A stretch of 64,000 nucleotides of DNA. Origin: an uncultured Bacteroidota bacterium (GTDB lineage Bacteria > Bacteroidota > Bacteroidia > Chitinophagales > Saprospiraceae). The position numbers and the translations under genes were made by a program. The notes under the pieces were generated by a model, which did not search any database, was not told the DNA's origin, and was given only the letters and a program-made list of their open reading frames with translations. Location of the stretch: contig CALMSX010000082.1 of the NCBI GenBank assembly GCA_937872515.1, positions 248,001-312,000 on the forward strand, read 5' to 3'. Shown here piece after piece: positions 34,875 through 43,742 of this stretch (position 1 is the first letter of the stretch; every line of letters starts with the position of its first letter).

Positions 34875-35441
34875 ATGAAACAATTTGTTCTCTCATTTTT
34901 AGCTATTGCTTTTGTAGCAGTAAGTTCTTTCGCTGGTAACGGCAAACCTGTAAATGTATCCGCTTCAAAGGTAAATTGGAAGGCTTACAAAGTAACAGGT
35001 TCACACGATGGTTTTGTAAACATCAAAAGTGGTACTTTGGATTTCAACGGTGAAGTATTCACTGGTGGAAAATTTGTAATTGACATGACCAGCATCGGAG
35101 CAACTGATGTATCTGGTAACATGAAAGAGAAGTTAGATGGTCACTTGAAATCTGATGACTTTTTTGGAGTTGCAAAGTTTCCGGAAGCTAAATTGGACAT
35201 CACAAAGGTAATTTCAAGAGGAAAACCAGGTGAATACAAGGTAGTTGCCAAACTTACCATCAAAAACATTACCAAAGAAGTTAAATTTGATGCAATGGTT
35301 GCCAATGGCAAAGCCACAGCAACAATCAAATTGGACAGAACTGACTTCGACGTTAGATATGGTTCAGGTTCATTTTTTGACAACCTGGGAGACAAAACCA
35401 TTTATGACGAATTCGATCTTACTGTAAGCTTGGCTTATTAA
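34875..35441 (+). CDS. YceI family periplasmic protein
   Basis: 188 residues with a signal peptide (cleavage after SSFAG or near it). The mature lipocalin-like beta-barrel shows SKVNWKAYKVTGSHDGFVNI, FVIDMTSIGATD, LDGHLKSDDFFGVAKFPEA and the closing DRTDFDVRYGSGSFFDNLGD, all typical of YceI. The family binds isoprenoid or other lipophilic ligands; the physiological role is mostly unclear. It has a strong promoter of its own and a terminator after it, so it is monocistronic. Confidence 0.94.
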   Translation: MKQFVLSFLAIAFVAVSSFAGNGKPVNVSASKVNWKAYKVTGSHDGFVNIKSGTLDFNGEVFTGGKFVIDMTSIGATDVSGNMKEKLDGHLKSDDFFGVAKFPEAKLDITKVISRGKPGEYKVVAKLTIKNITKEVKFDAMVANGKATATIKLDRTDFDVRYGSGSFFDNLGDKTIYDEFDLTVSLAY

Positions 35442-35463
35442 TCGAAATCACAGATGTATAATA

Positions 35464-35499
35464 AAAGGGAGATCCACACCAGGGTCTCCCTTTCTTTTT
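35464..35499 (+). terminator. bidirectional rho-independent terminator
   Basis: Perfect nine-base stem AAAGGGAGA (35464-35472) / TCTCCCTTT (35485-35493) with a 12-base loop, followed by CTTTTTA. The minus strand has a matching T-rich tail, so it can also end the converging TerB-like gene. Confidence 0.8.
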
Positions 35500-35896
35500 A
35501 ATTGAGGTATTTTCTAATAATATTAAGCAACTCGTCCGGGTTTTTTGGATATCGGGTCTTTTTGAAGAGAGCCAGCATATCTCTCAACATCGACTCATTG
35601 AAGCCAAGTTTAAAACCAAAATGGTAGATAAAATCCTCTTCCACCGCATTGAGTTGATCATCCTCTGCAGCTAAAAAGAGGAGGTAATAAAGTGCTGTCA
35701 TTCTGTCTTTTTCTTCTGTGGGCAGCGCTTTTTCAGGGGCTTGTTGTTGCAAGATCTCCTCTATTTTAGAGGTTTCAAACCCCAGTTGTTGTGCTGCCAA
35801 TTGCAGGTAGTTTAACTCCCTGATATGCATATCACCGTCAGAGCGGCTTAAAGCCACCAGCATGATCAAGAGGTTTTCGCGCGCTTCGGCGGACAT
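35498..35896 (-). CDS. TerB-like (tellurite-resistance protein B fold) protein
   Basis: 132 residues, all helical: ENLLIMLVALSRSDGDMHIRELNYL and YYLLFLAAEDDQLNAVEEDFIYHF. The two repeated Asp-rich ALSRSDGDM/AAEDDQLN patterns match the TerB/DjlA-N metal-binding core. No signal peptide. I start at the ATG on 35894-35896; a TTG at 35915-35917 would add seven residues and cannot be excluded. Function in this phylum is unknown. Confidence 0.75.
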   Translation of the reverse strand: MSAEARENLLIMLVALSRSDGDMHIRELNYLQLAAQQLGFETSKIEEILQQQAPEKALPTEEKDRMTALYYLLFLAAEDDQLNAVEEDFIYHFGFKLGFNESMLRDMLALFKKTRYPKNPDELLNIIRKYLN

Positions 35897-35960
35897 GTGG
35901 TCATAGTTTTCTTCCAATTGTTAAGATTTTCATAGATTTACAAGAAATTCAAATCGACTT

Positions 35961-37019
35961 ATGTTTAAGACAAAAATAGCCGGAATAGGAAAATATTTGC
36001 CAAAAAATGTTGTCAGAAATGATGATTTGATAAAATATATGGATACCACCGATGAGTGGATCCAGGAACGAACCGGTATTCAAGAAAGGCGGTATGCCGA
36101 TAAACACATTGAAACTACCGCAACTATGGGAGCCAGGGCCGCCGAAATTGCCATAGAAAGAGCCGGTATTACCAAAGATGATGTTGATTTTATCATTTTT
36201 GCCACCCTAAGTCCGGATTATTATTTTCCGGGTTGTGGTGTTTTAATGCAAAGAGAAATGGGCATTACCCACAAAGAAGCGGGCTGTCTCGATATCAGAA
36301 ATCAATGCAGCGGCTTTGTTTACGGGCTTTCTATTGCAGATCAGTTTGTTAAAAACGGAGTGTATAAAAATGTTTTATTGGTAGGTGCAGAAATGCACTC
36401 AATGGGTCTGGATTTTACTACCCGCGGAAGAAATGTCACTGTTATTTTTGGGGATGGTGCCGGTGCAGTTGTGCTTCAGCCCACTACAGAAGAAGGCCAG
36501 GGCATTCTTACCACGCATCTGCATGCTGATGGCACCCATGCGGAAGAACTTTCTATGATTTCACCAGGCTCCCACGCAGGAACACATGGCAATAGAGAAA
36601 GTTATGGCTTTCCGGATGCTGAGGTACCAGGTGAGGTATTTGTCACCCAAAAAATGTTGGACGATGGCATGATGTTTCCCAATATGAATGGTCAGCTCGT
36701 ATTCAAAACAGCAGTGGTTAAGTTTCCGGAAGTGATTGCAGAAGCACTGGCTAAAACCGGACACAGTGCCTCTGATATAGATATGTTTATTCCCCATCAG
36801 GCCAATTTGAGAATCAGCAGCTTTGTTCAGAAAAAGCTGGGACTCAGTGATGATAAAGTTTATAACAATATACAAAAGTACGGCAACACCACTGCCGCTT
36901 CAATTCCCATAGCCTTGTGTGAGGCCTGGGAAGAGGGTAAAATTAAAAAAGGAGATTTGGTTTGTCTGGCTGCCTTTGGTGCAGGGTTTACCTGGGGAAG
37001 CGCACTTATTAAATGGTAA
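35961..37019 (+). CDS. fabH: 3-oxoacyl-ACP synthase III (FabH family)
   Basis: 352 residues. Thiolase fold with the catalytic triad Cys116 (RNQCSGFVYG), His in FIPHQANLRI and Asn in YGNTTAAS. It condenses acetyl-CoA, or another short acyl-CoA, with malonyl-ACP to start fatty-acid synthesis. The segment TLSPDYYFPGCGVLMQREMG follows the KAS III family; at 352 residues it is slightly longer than typical FabH, so a KAS III-like enzyme with other substrates is possible. bshB1 follows after three bases. Confidence 0.9.
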   Translation: MFKTKIAGIGKYLPKNVVRNDDLIKYMDTTDEWIQERTGIQERRYADKHIETTATMGARAAEIAIERAGITKDDVDFIIFATLSPDYYFPGCGVLMQREMGITHKEAGCLDIRNQCSGFVYGLSIADQFVKNGVYKNVLLVGAEMHSMGLDFTTRGRNVTVIFGDGAGAVVLQPTTEEGQGILTTHLHADGTHAEELSMISPGSHAGTHGNRESYGFPDAEVPGEVFVTQKMLDDGMMFPNMNGQLVFKTAVVKFPEVIAEALAKTGHSASDIDMFIPHQANLRISSFVQKKLGLSDDKVYNNIQKYGNTTAASIPIALCEAWEEGKIKKGDLVCLAAFGAGFTWGSALIKW

Positions 37020-37022
37020 TTT

Positions 37023-37739
37023 ATGGTTGATATTTTAGCCTTCGGAGTCCATCCCGATGATGTAGAATTGGGTTGTTCGGGTACCTTGTTGAAGATGAAA
37101 GACATGGGTTATACCTTTGGAATTGTAGACCTGACAAGGGGAGAATTGGGAAGCAGAGGTACTGCAGAATCCAGAAAATCAGAAGCCGAAAACGCTGCCA
37201 GAATATTGGGCGCTGCTTTCAGGGTCAACCTGGGCATGGCCGATGGTTTTTTTGAAATCAATAAAGAGAATATTCTCGCCATAGCCTGCCAGGTAAGGAA
37301 ATTTAAACCCAGGGTTGTCCTGGCAAATGCCATTCATGACCGGCATCCCGACCATAGCAGGGCGGCTAAATTGGTTTCTGATGCCTGCTTTTACAGTGGT
37401 TTATTAAAAATTGATCTTCAGGATGAATTGGGCAATTCCCTGGCTGTTCATAGACCGCAATCAGTTTACCATTACCTTCAGGATCGCAATTTGAAAGCCG
37501 ACTTCCTTGTGGACATCACCCCTTATATGGACAAAAAAATAGAGTCCATTCTGGCCTTTGAAACACAATTCAATGCTTCTGAAAGTGATGCCATCCAAAC
37601 CCCCATCTCTTCAAAGTTATTTTTTGAATTTTTGTATGCCAAGGCGCGGGCTTATGGAAGAGATATCAATGTAGATTATGCCGAAGGATTTACCGTTGAA
37701 CGAAGTCCCGGAGTACCTGATATAATGCAACTTTTATAA
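37023..37739 (+). CDS. bshB1: bacillithiol biosynthesis deacetylase BshB1
   Basis: 238 residues, the normal length. LmbE-like zinc deacetylase: FGVHPDDVELGCSGTL supplies His, Asp and Asp; DLTRGELGSRGT and ANAIHDRHPDHSRAAKL complete the active site. It removes acetate from GlcNAc-malate, the second step of bacillithiol synthesis. The final step enzyme, BshC, is encoded at 23967-25559. It follows fabH by three bases and is likely cotranscribed. Confidence 0.93.
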   Translation: MVDILAFGVHPDDVELGCSGTLLKMKDMGYTFGIVDLTRGELGSRGTAESRKSEAENAARILGAAFRVNLGMADGFFEINKENILAIACQVRKFKPRVVLANAIHDRHPDHSRAAKLVSDACFYSGLLKIDLQDELGNSLAVHRPQSVYHYLQDRNLKADFLVDITPYMDKKIESILAFETQFNASESDAIQTPISSKLFFEFLYAKARAYGRDINVDYAEGFTVERSPGVPDIMQLL

Positions 37740-37814
37740 TTTATAGTCATTTTGCCCACTTGCTAAGTGCATAGTCCGCCAAAATTGGCTAATTTTACAC
37801 CAAACCTTTATCAC

Positions 37815-39515
37815 ATGAAATGTAAATTTTCTACACTTTTCGCTTTTTTGCTGGTGGCTACTTTTGCTCAGGCTCAGGTAGTTATTTCTGAAATCATGTA
37901 CAATCCACCTGAAACGGGTGAAGATTCTCTTGAATACATTGAACTGCTCAACGTATCAGGCATTCAGATCAATTTGCAGGACATGAAGTTTACGGCAGGT
38001 GTTACCTTTACCTTTCCCAATTACACCCTGGCTCCCGGACAATCCGTAGTTGTTGCAAAAGACAGTACCGCCATGAAACTCGTGTTTGGAGTTTCTACAC
38101 TTCAATTTACTGGTGCCTTGAGCAACAGCGGTGAAGGTATCGTGCTCTCAGATGTGCAAGACAATATTATTGACGAAGTAGTTTATGATGATGCAGGTGC
38201 ATGGCCATTGGAAGCAGATGAAGGCGGTGCCAGCCTGGTATTGTGTGATCCGACATTAAATAACAATGAAGGCGCCAACTGGATTGCTGCCAGAAACAAT
38301 ACTGGCATCATTTTGAATGGAAAAGAAATGAAATGTTCTCCGGGCCTGGGCAATGCCATTTCATGCAATGCAGAACCGTCTGTTTTTGTAGATGTTATGG
38401 ATTTTGCTTTCAATCCAAAAGATATTACGATCGATGTGGGAACGACTGTACGCTGGACCAACAAAGGAGGAAGCCACAACATCAATGGCAATCAGGCAGT
38501 TTATCCCAACAATCCAGCTTCATTTGGAAACGGCTCTCCATCTGGCGCGTTGTGGACCTATGACTTTACCTTTACCAAAGAAGGAGTGTATCAGTATCAA
38601 TGTGATCCGCATGCTTCTTCGGGCATGAAAGGCACCGTCACTGTTGGAAACCCTGCCAGTTATCCCAATTATACCATTCCACTTGTGACTACCGTCAATC
38701 AAGAAGGAGTGGCTGATTCTGTAAATGTAAAATGTCAATTATTTGGCATTGTACATGGGTATAACTTAAGGCCAGGAGGACTTCAATTCACTTTGATTGA
38801 CAGTCAGAACAATGGAATTGGGGTATTTAACGGAACTACCGATTTTGGTTATGTTGTGAAAGAAGGTGATGAAATAAAAATCAAAGGGACTATCAACCAA
38901 TTCAATGGATTGACCCAAATCATAGCCGACGAAGTGAGTTTAGTTTCTGCAGGCAATAGTCCTGTTAATCCCAAGGCAGTAAATGCCCTTAATGAAGAAG
39001 ATGAGTCCAGTTTAATTGCCCTGGATGGTGCATTTACCTACGTTGATCCAGCTGAATGGAAAGGAGATGGCAGTTCCTATAATGTTAATGTAACCAATGG
39101 GTCACAGACATTTCTGCTCAGAATTGACAACGATTGTCCTCTATCAGCCTTGCCAGCCCCCGCAGCTCCTTTTAATTTAAAAGGCATCGTGGGTCAGTTT
39201 GATTCAAGCAACCCTTTTGATGAAGGATATCAGATTTTTCCGAGGTATGCGGCCGACATGAGTCCGGTATCTGCCACTTCTGATCAGGCACTTTCAAACC
39301 TTTATTTTTCACCTAATCCTGCCGCCAATATCACGGTAATTAAGGGAGCACATGACATAACGCATGTAAATGTTTATGACATGACCGGTAGGTTGGTGTT
39401 GAAGTCAAATAGCGGAAATTGGTTAGATGTTTCGGGACTTTTGGGAGGTGTTTACTGTGTTGAAATTATTACTGGAAAAGGTGCAAATTACGCCAGGCTC
39501 GCAGTACAAAAATAA
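37815..39515 (+). CDS. T9SS-exported protein with lamin-tail and blue-copper (plastocyanin-like) domains
   Basis: 566 residues. A signal peptide (cleavage after FAQAQ), then a lamin tail domain (about 20-135: VVISEIMYNPPETGEDSLEY), a cupredoxin near 195-285 with ligands His in GSHNING, Cys and His in YQCDPHASS, and Met in GMKGTV, an OB-fold-like region (GDEIKIKGTINQFNGLTQII), and a C-terminal T9SS sorting domain beginning SNLYFSPNPA and ending ANYARLAVQK. All four copper ligands are present. The protein should be exported through the outer membrane and anchored or released there. A copper-dependent electron-transfer role is inferred. Confidence 0.88.
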   Translation: MKCKFSTLFAFLLVATFAQAQVVISEIMYNPPETGEDSLEYIELLNVSGIQINLQDMKFTAGVTFTFPNYTLAPGQSVVVAKDSTAMKLVFGVSTLQFTGALSNSGEGIVLSDVQDNIIDEVVYDDAGAWPLEADEGGASLVLCDPTLNNNEGANWIAARNNTGIILNGKEMKCSPGLGNAISCNAEPSVFVDVMDFAFNPKDITIDVGTTVRWTNKGGSHNINGNQAVYPNNPASFGNGSPSGALWTYDFTFTKEGVYQYQCDPHASSGMKGTVTVGNPASYPNYTIPLVTTVNQEGVADSVNVKCQLFGIVHGYNLRPGGLQFTLIDSQNNGIGVFNGTTDFGYVVKEGDEIKIKGTINQFNGLTQIIADEVSLVSAGNSPVNPKAVNALNEEDESSLIALDGAFTYVDPAEWKGDGSSYNVNVTNGSQTFLLRIDNDCPLSALPAPAAPFNLKGIVGQFDSSNPFDEGYQIFPRYAADMSPVSATSDQALSNLYFSPNPAANITVIKGAHDITHVNVYDMTGRLVLKSNSGNWLDVSGLLGGVYCVEIITGKGANYARLAVQK

Positions 39516-39522
39516 AGCTTCA

Positions 39523-40413
39523 TTATTTTTTTCCTTTGATGGGTAAAAAGTATTGAACACCCTTTAGAACCACTTTTTCATTTCCTTGAAAAATGGAACA
39601 GAGCATAGCTCTTATCGAAGCACTGGCATAGTAATACCGGTGCTTCGATATTTTAGGCACAAGCCCTTCGTGATCATTAATTGGGGTAGCATCGATGACA
39701 AATACATTTTGATGGGGACCTAGGGGCCCCGTTTTTCCCAATCGCGGATAGGTTACCAACCAATTGGCTATTTCCAGGGTTCTGTCTTTTGCATTTACAA
39801 ATACTATGATCCTTTCTGCAAGCTTGGGAAGCCATTCAAGCTCATCTTCAAAAATAGAAGAAGGGACATCGGCCGCCATCATACAAATGGTGCCAAAGTG
39901 GAAGATTTGAAATGCGGCCTGGTCGGCTTTAGCTATGCCGGAAAAAACCCTGTTTCCCATGCTATGGCACAAAAAAGACCAGGTTAAATTCACTCCCAAT
40001 GATTTTTGGTGGCTTAAAAGGGATTGGAGAACTTTATAAAAAGTTGCCCCTGTGTTTTCTACGGTCATGACAGATGTCCTGTAATCGGGGCTAGTTTCCC
40101 ATTTTAAAGATATTACTACCGGATATGTGTCTGATAGAGGCTTAAATATCTGATCTTGTAAAATATAGCCGGCCTTTTGCTCAAACAATTCAAAGTCAGC
40201 CATAAATCCATGAATGTAAACGAGTACTCTGTCTGATACTGGATGAATTTCAGCAAAATGGGAAGCAAATTCATAAAAATCAGCATACAATTGATCGCTT
40301 AGGAGGGATGTACTTCCCATTCCATATCGGCCAAATTTCAGACTTTTACCATCTTTTAGCAAGTATATATAAAAATGAGAAGTTGGGACAAGGGTATTTT
40401 TTTTCAATTTCAT
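39523..40413 (-). CDS. alpha/beta hydrolase (DUF900-like)
   Basis: 296 residues. Oxyanion-region VLVYIHGFMADF and the nucleophile elbow CHSMGNRV (Ser in GxSxG-like context HSMG), both typical of the DUF900/esterase-like family. The catalytic His is probably in the C-terminal VPKISKHRYYY region. No signal peptide. Substrate unknown. It is convergent with the T9SS cargo gene, and its start (ATG at 40411-40413) faces the TSP3/OmpA gene. Confidence 0.75.
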   Translation of the reverse strand: MKLKKNTLVPTSHFYIYLLKDGKSLKFGRYGMGSTSLLSDQLYADFYEFASHFAEIHPVSDRVLVYIHGFMADFELFEQKAGYILQDQIFKPLSDTYPVVISLKWETSPDYRTSVMTVENTGATFYKVLQSLLSHQKSLGVNLTWSFLCHSMGNRVFSGIAKADQAAFQIFHFGTICMMAADVPSSIFEDELEWLPKLAERIIVFVNAKDRTLEIANWLVTYPRLGKTGPLGPHQNVFVIDATPINDHEGLVPKISKHRYYYASASIRAMLCSIFQGNEKVVLKGVQYFLPIKGKK

Positions 40414-40556
40414 CGAAGATCAATTCTGACGTTGGGGTTTAAATTTCATACAAACCTTACAATTAAAACACAAATTCACTGCCATTCATTCCTCAACACA
40501 TTACCAATTTTAATTATATTTTTATGCTTTATCCCGTAAAATGCTTCATTTTTGTT

Positions 40557-40564
40557 TAGTTTTG
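40557..40564 (+). promoter_or_regulatory. -7 promoter element of the TSP3/OmpA gene
   Basis: Perfect TAGTTTTG, 58 bases before the ATG at 40622; this argues against the upstream ATG at 40541. Confidence 0.4.
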
Positions 40565-40621
40565 TATCTGTTTTTTGGTTTTCAATACGTTTCAAAATCA
40601 TCAAGTGCTAATTTTAAAAAG

Positions 40622-42394
40622 ATGAAAAAAAATTTAATTCTTATACTTTGCCTCCTGGTTATTACACAAATGATGGGCCAAGACCCATCCTACAAAAGAG
40701 GACTAGGCTTTAAAACCTTGTTTTTGGATTACCAGTCCCAGAATGGAGGCAATTTGGAGGCATTTAAGGATTACCATCATGGCTTTGAGATCTTTTTCCA
40801 GCAAAAGATAAGCAAGGGGCTTTATGCTAATTTTCCGGTAAAATACGGTACCGTAGAAACTTTTGACGAAAAGCTGAACAAGCTCAATAAAGACAGGCAC
40901 AAACAAATTGTGAGTCTGGATGGTCAACTCCAATTCCATTTCCACAATGGAGGCAATAATATGGTGCCTTATTTGATGGCAGGAGTAGGAGGGGTAATGG
41001 AATTCGACGGGGAATTTAATCTCCAGGTACCTCTGGGAGTGGGTATCAATTTCAGGGCTGCCAAAAATGCCTACATCAACCTGCAAAGTGAATACAGATA
41101 TTCTTTTTTAGACAATAGAAACAACTTACAACATGGGCTTGGTTTTGTCTATTTGATCGGGGGTGCACCCAAAGACTCAACCATTGAAGATATGAAGATG
41201 AAGGAAGAGATTCCTGTGGTTGAAGAAGAAAAGATAGAAGAAAAAATGCCCGAGAAAGCAAAAGACAGTGATGGTGACGGCATTGAAGATAAGTTGGACC
41301 TTTGCCCCGATCAAAAAGGAAGTGCTGATCAAAACGGATGTCCCGACAGCGATGGTGATGGGGTGCCCGATTTTCAGGACAACTGTCCGGGCCTTAAGGG
41401 AAACAAAGAAATGAAAGGCTGCCCTGATAGTGATAGTGATGGAGTGGCAGACAACGAAGATGAATGTCCCAATCTGGCAGGGGCGGCTTCCAATAAGGGG
41501 TGTCCATACAGAGCCAATGACAAGGCCAAAGACACAGACAACGATGGAATCCCTGATACTTCAGACAGATGCCCTGACCAGGCAGGCCCTGCAGACAATG
41601 GAGGTTGTCCTAAAGCGATGGACAGGGATATGGATGGGGTAGACGATAGTGTTGACCAGTGTCCGGATGTAAAAGGAAGCCCTGCTGCTAAAGGTTGTCC
41701 TGATAGAGATGGTGACGGCATTTCAGATCCAGATGATAAGTGCCCGGGTGTAAAAGGTTCAGCTTCTTTGATGGGCTGTCCGGATTCTGATAACGACGGA
41801 ATAGCCGATGCAGAAGACAGGTGTCCAGATATGGCTGGGCCAAAATCTTCCAATGGTTGCCCTGATTCTGACGGTGATGGTCTGGATGATAGCATTGATA
41901 AATGTCCCAAGGCACCCGGCTTAAAAGTATATGGGGGATGTCCTGATTCTGATGGTGATGGTCTTGATGATAGCATTGATAAATGTCCCAATACCCCTGG
42001 AACGGTAGCTTCCAACGGGTGTCCTGATATTACGGTGGAAGACCGAAAAACACTTGATGTAGCAATGCGAGCGGTTCAATTTGAAACCGGCAAGGCTACC
42101 TTAAAATCTGAGTCTTTTACCATATTAAAGCAGATTGGTAGTATAATGAACAGATACCCAGATTACAATCTGGTCATAGCCGGCCATACGGATAATACAG
42201 GTAGTTCCATAGCCAACCAGGAATTATCAGAAAAAAGGGCCAAGGCGTGTCATGATTATTTGTTGACCCAGGGAATCAGTCAAAATAGAATGTCATTTAT
42301 CGGATATGGAGAATCAAGGCCAGTGTCAGACAATGAAACAGAAAATGGCAGAACCTTAAATCGTAGGGTGGAGTTTAATTTGAATCCAAAGTAA
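40622..42394 (+). CDS. OmpA family protein with nine TSP type-3 calcium-binding repeats
   Basis: 590 residues. Signal peptide (cleavage near MMGQ), an N-terminal eight-strand-like barrel (about 20-195), an acidic linker, nine 27-residue TSP3 repeats of the form DSDGDGxxDxxDxCPxxxGxxxxxGCP (calcium and disulfide), and a C-terminal OmpA domain (FETGKATLKSES, IAGHTDNTGSS, IGYGESRPV) that binds peptidoglycan. It should link the outer membrane to the cell wall, with a rigid, calcium-stiffened spacer. Two repeats are nearly identical in DNA, so the array is still expanding. Confidence 0.93.
   Translation: MKKNLILILCLLVITQMMGQDPSYKRGLGFKTLFLDYQSQNGGNLEAFKDYHHGFEIFFQQKISKGLYANFPVKYGTVETFDEKLNKLNKDRHKQIVSLDGQLQFHFHNGGNNMVPYLMAGVGGVMEFDGEFNLQVPLGVGINFRAAKNAYINLQSEYRYSFLDNRNNLQHGLGFVYLIGGAPKDSTIEDMKMKEEIPVVEEEKIEEKMPEKAKDSDGDGIEDKLDLCPDQKGSADQNGCPDSDGDGVPDFQDNCPGLKGNKEMKGCPDSDSDGVADNEDECPNLAGAASNKGCPYRANDKAKDTDNDGIPDTSDRCPDQAGPADNGGCPKAMDRDMDGVDDSVDQCPDVKGSPAAKGCPDRDGDGISDPDDKCPGVKGSASLMGCPDSDNDGIADAEDRCPDMAGPKSSNGCPDSDGDGLDDSIDKCPKAPGLKVYGGCPDSDGDGLDDSIDKCPNTPGTVASNGCPDITVEDRKTLDVAMRAVQFETGKATLKSESFTILKQIGSIMNRYPDYNLVIAGHTDNTGSSIANQELSEKRAKACHDYLLTQGISQNRMSFIGYGESRPVSDNETENGRTLNRRVEFNLNPK
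41264..42025 (+). repeat. TSP type-3 repeat array (nine units, mostly 27 codons)
   Basis: Each unit carries the calcium motif DxDxDGxxD and two cysteines. The last two units start at 41861 and 41942, 81 bases apart, and their first 50 bases differ at only two positions. Confidence 0.9.
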
Positions 42395-42413
42395 AAGCTG
42401 GAAATCCAGGCAT

Positions 42414-42468
42414 AAAAAAAGGGAACCCCAAAAAAAAGGGAACTATCTTGTGATGGTTCCCTTTTTTT
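42414..42468 (+). terminator. rho-independent terminator with a duplicated 5' arm
   Basis: Arm AAAAAAAGGGAAC at 42431-42443 pairs perfectly over 13 bases with 42456-42468 across a 12-base loop. The same 13 bases also occur at 42414-42426. Bidirectional in form, lying between two converging genes. Confidence 0.85.
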
Positions 42469-42486
42469 GTTTGACTCGAACAAAGA

Positions 42487-42738
42487 TCAGTTATCTTGTG
42501 CTTCTCTGATTATTTTTCTGGCTAAATCTAAAATAGTAGTGTCTTCAATACTCACAATACCTCCATTTGGCCCGGGTTGGACATGGTTACCTACCGTTTT
42601 CCCGTCTTCAAATTTAGCAGCACCGAAGTAGTTTCGCACTGTTTGCTCATCCAGATTCAGTTCTTTGGCAATTCTGCCTACACTACCTGTTGGTAATTGG
42701 TGCTTAATCTGACGGAGTTCATCAAAAGTAATATTCAT
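42487..42738 (-). CDS. small helix-turn-helix DNA-binding protein
   Basis: 83 residues. The N-terminal half (FDELRQIKHQLPTGSVGRIA then KELNLDEQTVRNYFGA) predicts a helix-turn-helix with a recognition helix at DEQTVRNYFGA; the Gly-rich tail ends in EDTTILDLARKIIREAQ. A small conserved Bacteroidota protein, I recall, but without a known function. It is convergent with the TSP3/OmpA gene and lies downstream of the BON-LysM gene, from which a terminator separates it. Confidence 0.7.
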   Translation of the reverse strand: MNITFDELRQIKHQLPTGSVGRIAKELNLDEQTVRNYFGAAKFEDGKTVGNHVQPGPNGGIVSIEDTTILDLARKIIREAQDN

Positions 42739-42893
42739 GTTTCTTTAGAGTTAAAAAGTGAAACAATATGATTGGTTACGGATGCAATTTAAAATAAAAC
42801 TATCTCAAAAAAAATTTTTTTATTAAAATTTAATCTTGTTAAAACCAAAAAAGACGGAAAAATATATGGAATGATGATTTTTATCATTGACAA

Positions 42894-42917
42894 ACAAAAA
42901 AGGCCCTTTCGGGCCTT
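42894..42917 (-). terminator. rho-independent terminator of the BON-LysM gene
   Basis: Stem AAGGCCC / GGGCCTT (42900-42906 with 42911-42917), four-base loop; on the minus strand a T-rich tail follows. Confidence 0.85.
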
Positions 42918-42941
42918 AATTTTTATCATTGGGAGCTTAGT

Positions 42942-43436
42942 TTAGCCCAATTTGGGAATCCTCAATACCTGACCTGGATAAATTAAATCAGGATCCGTAA
43001 GCATAGGCTTGTTGGCCTCAAAAATGACGGGATACTTCATCATATCACCGTAAAATTCTTTTGCAATTTTAGACAAAGAATCGCCAGATTTTACAACATA
43101 AAAGTCAGATTCCGGCTCCGGAGCCACAACCGACATTCTATCATCCACGGTAGCTATGCCATGGGTATTACCCAACATGAGCACCACTTTTTCTTTGTCG
43201 GCAACCGTTTCAGCCGAGCCGTACACGGTTACTGTATCATCCTGAAGGTCAATACTTAAATCTGAAATACAAATGCCTGATGCATTGACAACAGCATTGA
43301 GGGCGCTGATTCTTTGCTGGCGCAATGCTTCTGCAGCAGCAGCAGCATCTTTTACAGCTTCCGCTGCATCATTTTTTTCGGCTTCCATGCCAAAAAGTTT
43401 GGCGCCTGCGTTCTTTAAAAATGAAAATAATCCCAT
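42942..43436 (-). CDS. BON and LysM domain protein (Kbp/YgaU-like)
   Basis: 164 residues. An Ala-rich helical start (residues 1-45), a BON domain (about 46-105: LSIDLQDDTVTVYGSAETV) and a C-terminal LysM (YVVKSGDSLSKIAKEFYG, YPGQVLRIP). Escherichia coli Kbp has the same two domains and binds potassium in the cytoplasm; no signal peptide is visible here either, so that role is the best guess. A peptidoglycan-binding role is the alternative. Confidence 0.85.
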   Translation of the reverse strand: MGLFSFLKNAGAKLFGMEAEKNDAAEAVKDAAAAAEALRQQRISALNAVVNASGICISDLSIDLQDDTVTVYGSAETVADKEKVVLMLGNTHGIATVDDRMSVVAPEPESDFYVVKSGDSLSKIAKEFYGDMMKYPVIFEANKPMLTDPDLIYPGQVLRIPKLG

Positions 43437-43476
43437 AGTCTTTGAAATTAGGTTTAGTTAAACAATATTTGAATTG

Positions 43477-43484
43477 CAAAGATA
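43477..43484 (-). promoter_or_regulatory. -7 promoter element of the BON-LysM gene
   Basis: Perfect TATCTTTG on the minus strand, 40 bases upstream of the ATG. Confidence 0.5.
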
Positions 43485-43677
43485 CCCATATAAAAATCAA
43501 AAGTCGGCCATGAAATGTTATTTAACTGCAAATTTTCGATTCTAATGGGTTTTAAAGTGAATCGACAGTTTAATAAATTAAAACAAGCCCGAATCAAGGT
43601 ATAATTTGAAATCACAAGCCCTCAAAATCAGTAATTTAGCGATGATTAAAGCATATAATATATATACCTGCCAATTA

Positions 43678-43709
43678 TTGCTGTTTTTTAGTTAAAAATT
43701 CTATCTTTG
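43678..43709 (+). promoter_or_regulatory. promoter of secDF
   Basis: TTG (43678-43680), 21-base spacer, then perfect TATCTTTG (43702-43709), 33 bases before the ATG. Confidence 0.6.
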
Positions 43710-43742
43710 CAGCGTTTTTCCAAAAAAAAATAGAAGTATAAA

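Larger units (their letters stand above)
43437..43742. other. intergenic region between divergent BON-LysM and secDF genes
   Basis: About 306 bases holding the minus-strand promoter at 43477-43484 and the secDF promoter at 43678-43709. In the AT-rich middle (43500-43670) I see no reading frame or stem-loop worth reporting. Confidence 0.6.

Noticed and set aside
35464..35499. Riboswitch or attenuator
   Set aside because: A simple symmetrical stem between two converging genes, best read as a shared terminator.
41374..42015. Long Pro/Ser-rich reading frame opposite the TSP3 repeats
   Set aside because: It is the antisense image of the repeat array; its regularity comes from the repeats and no start signal is present.
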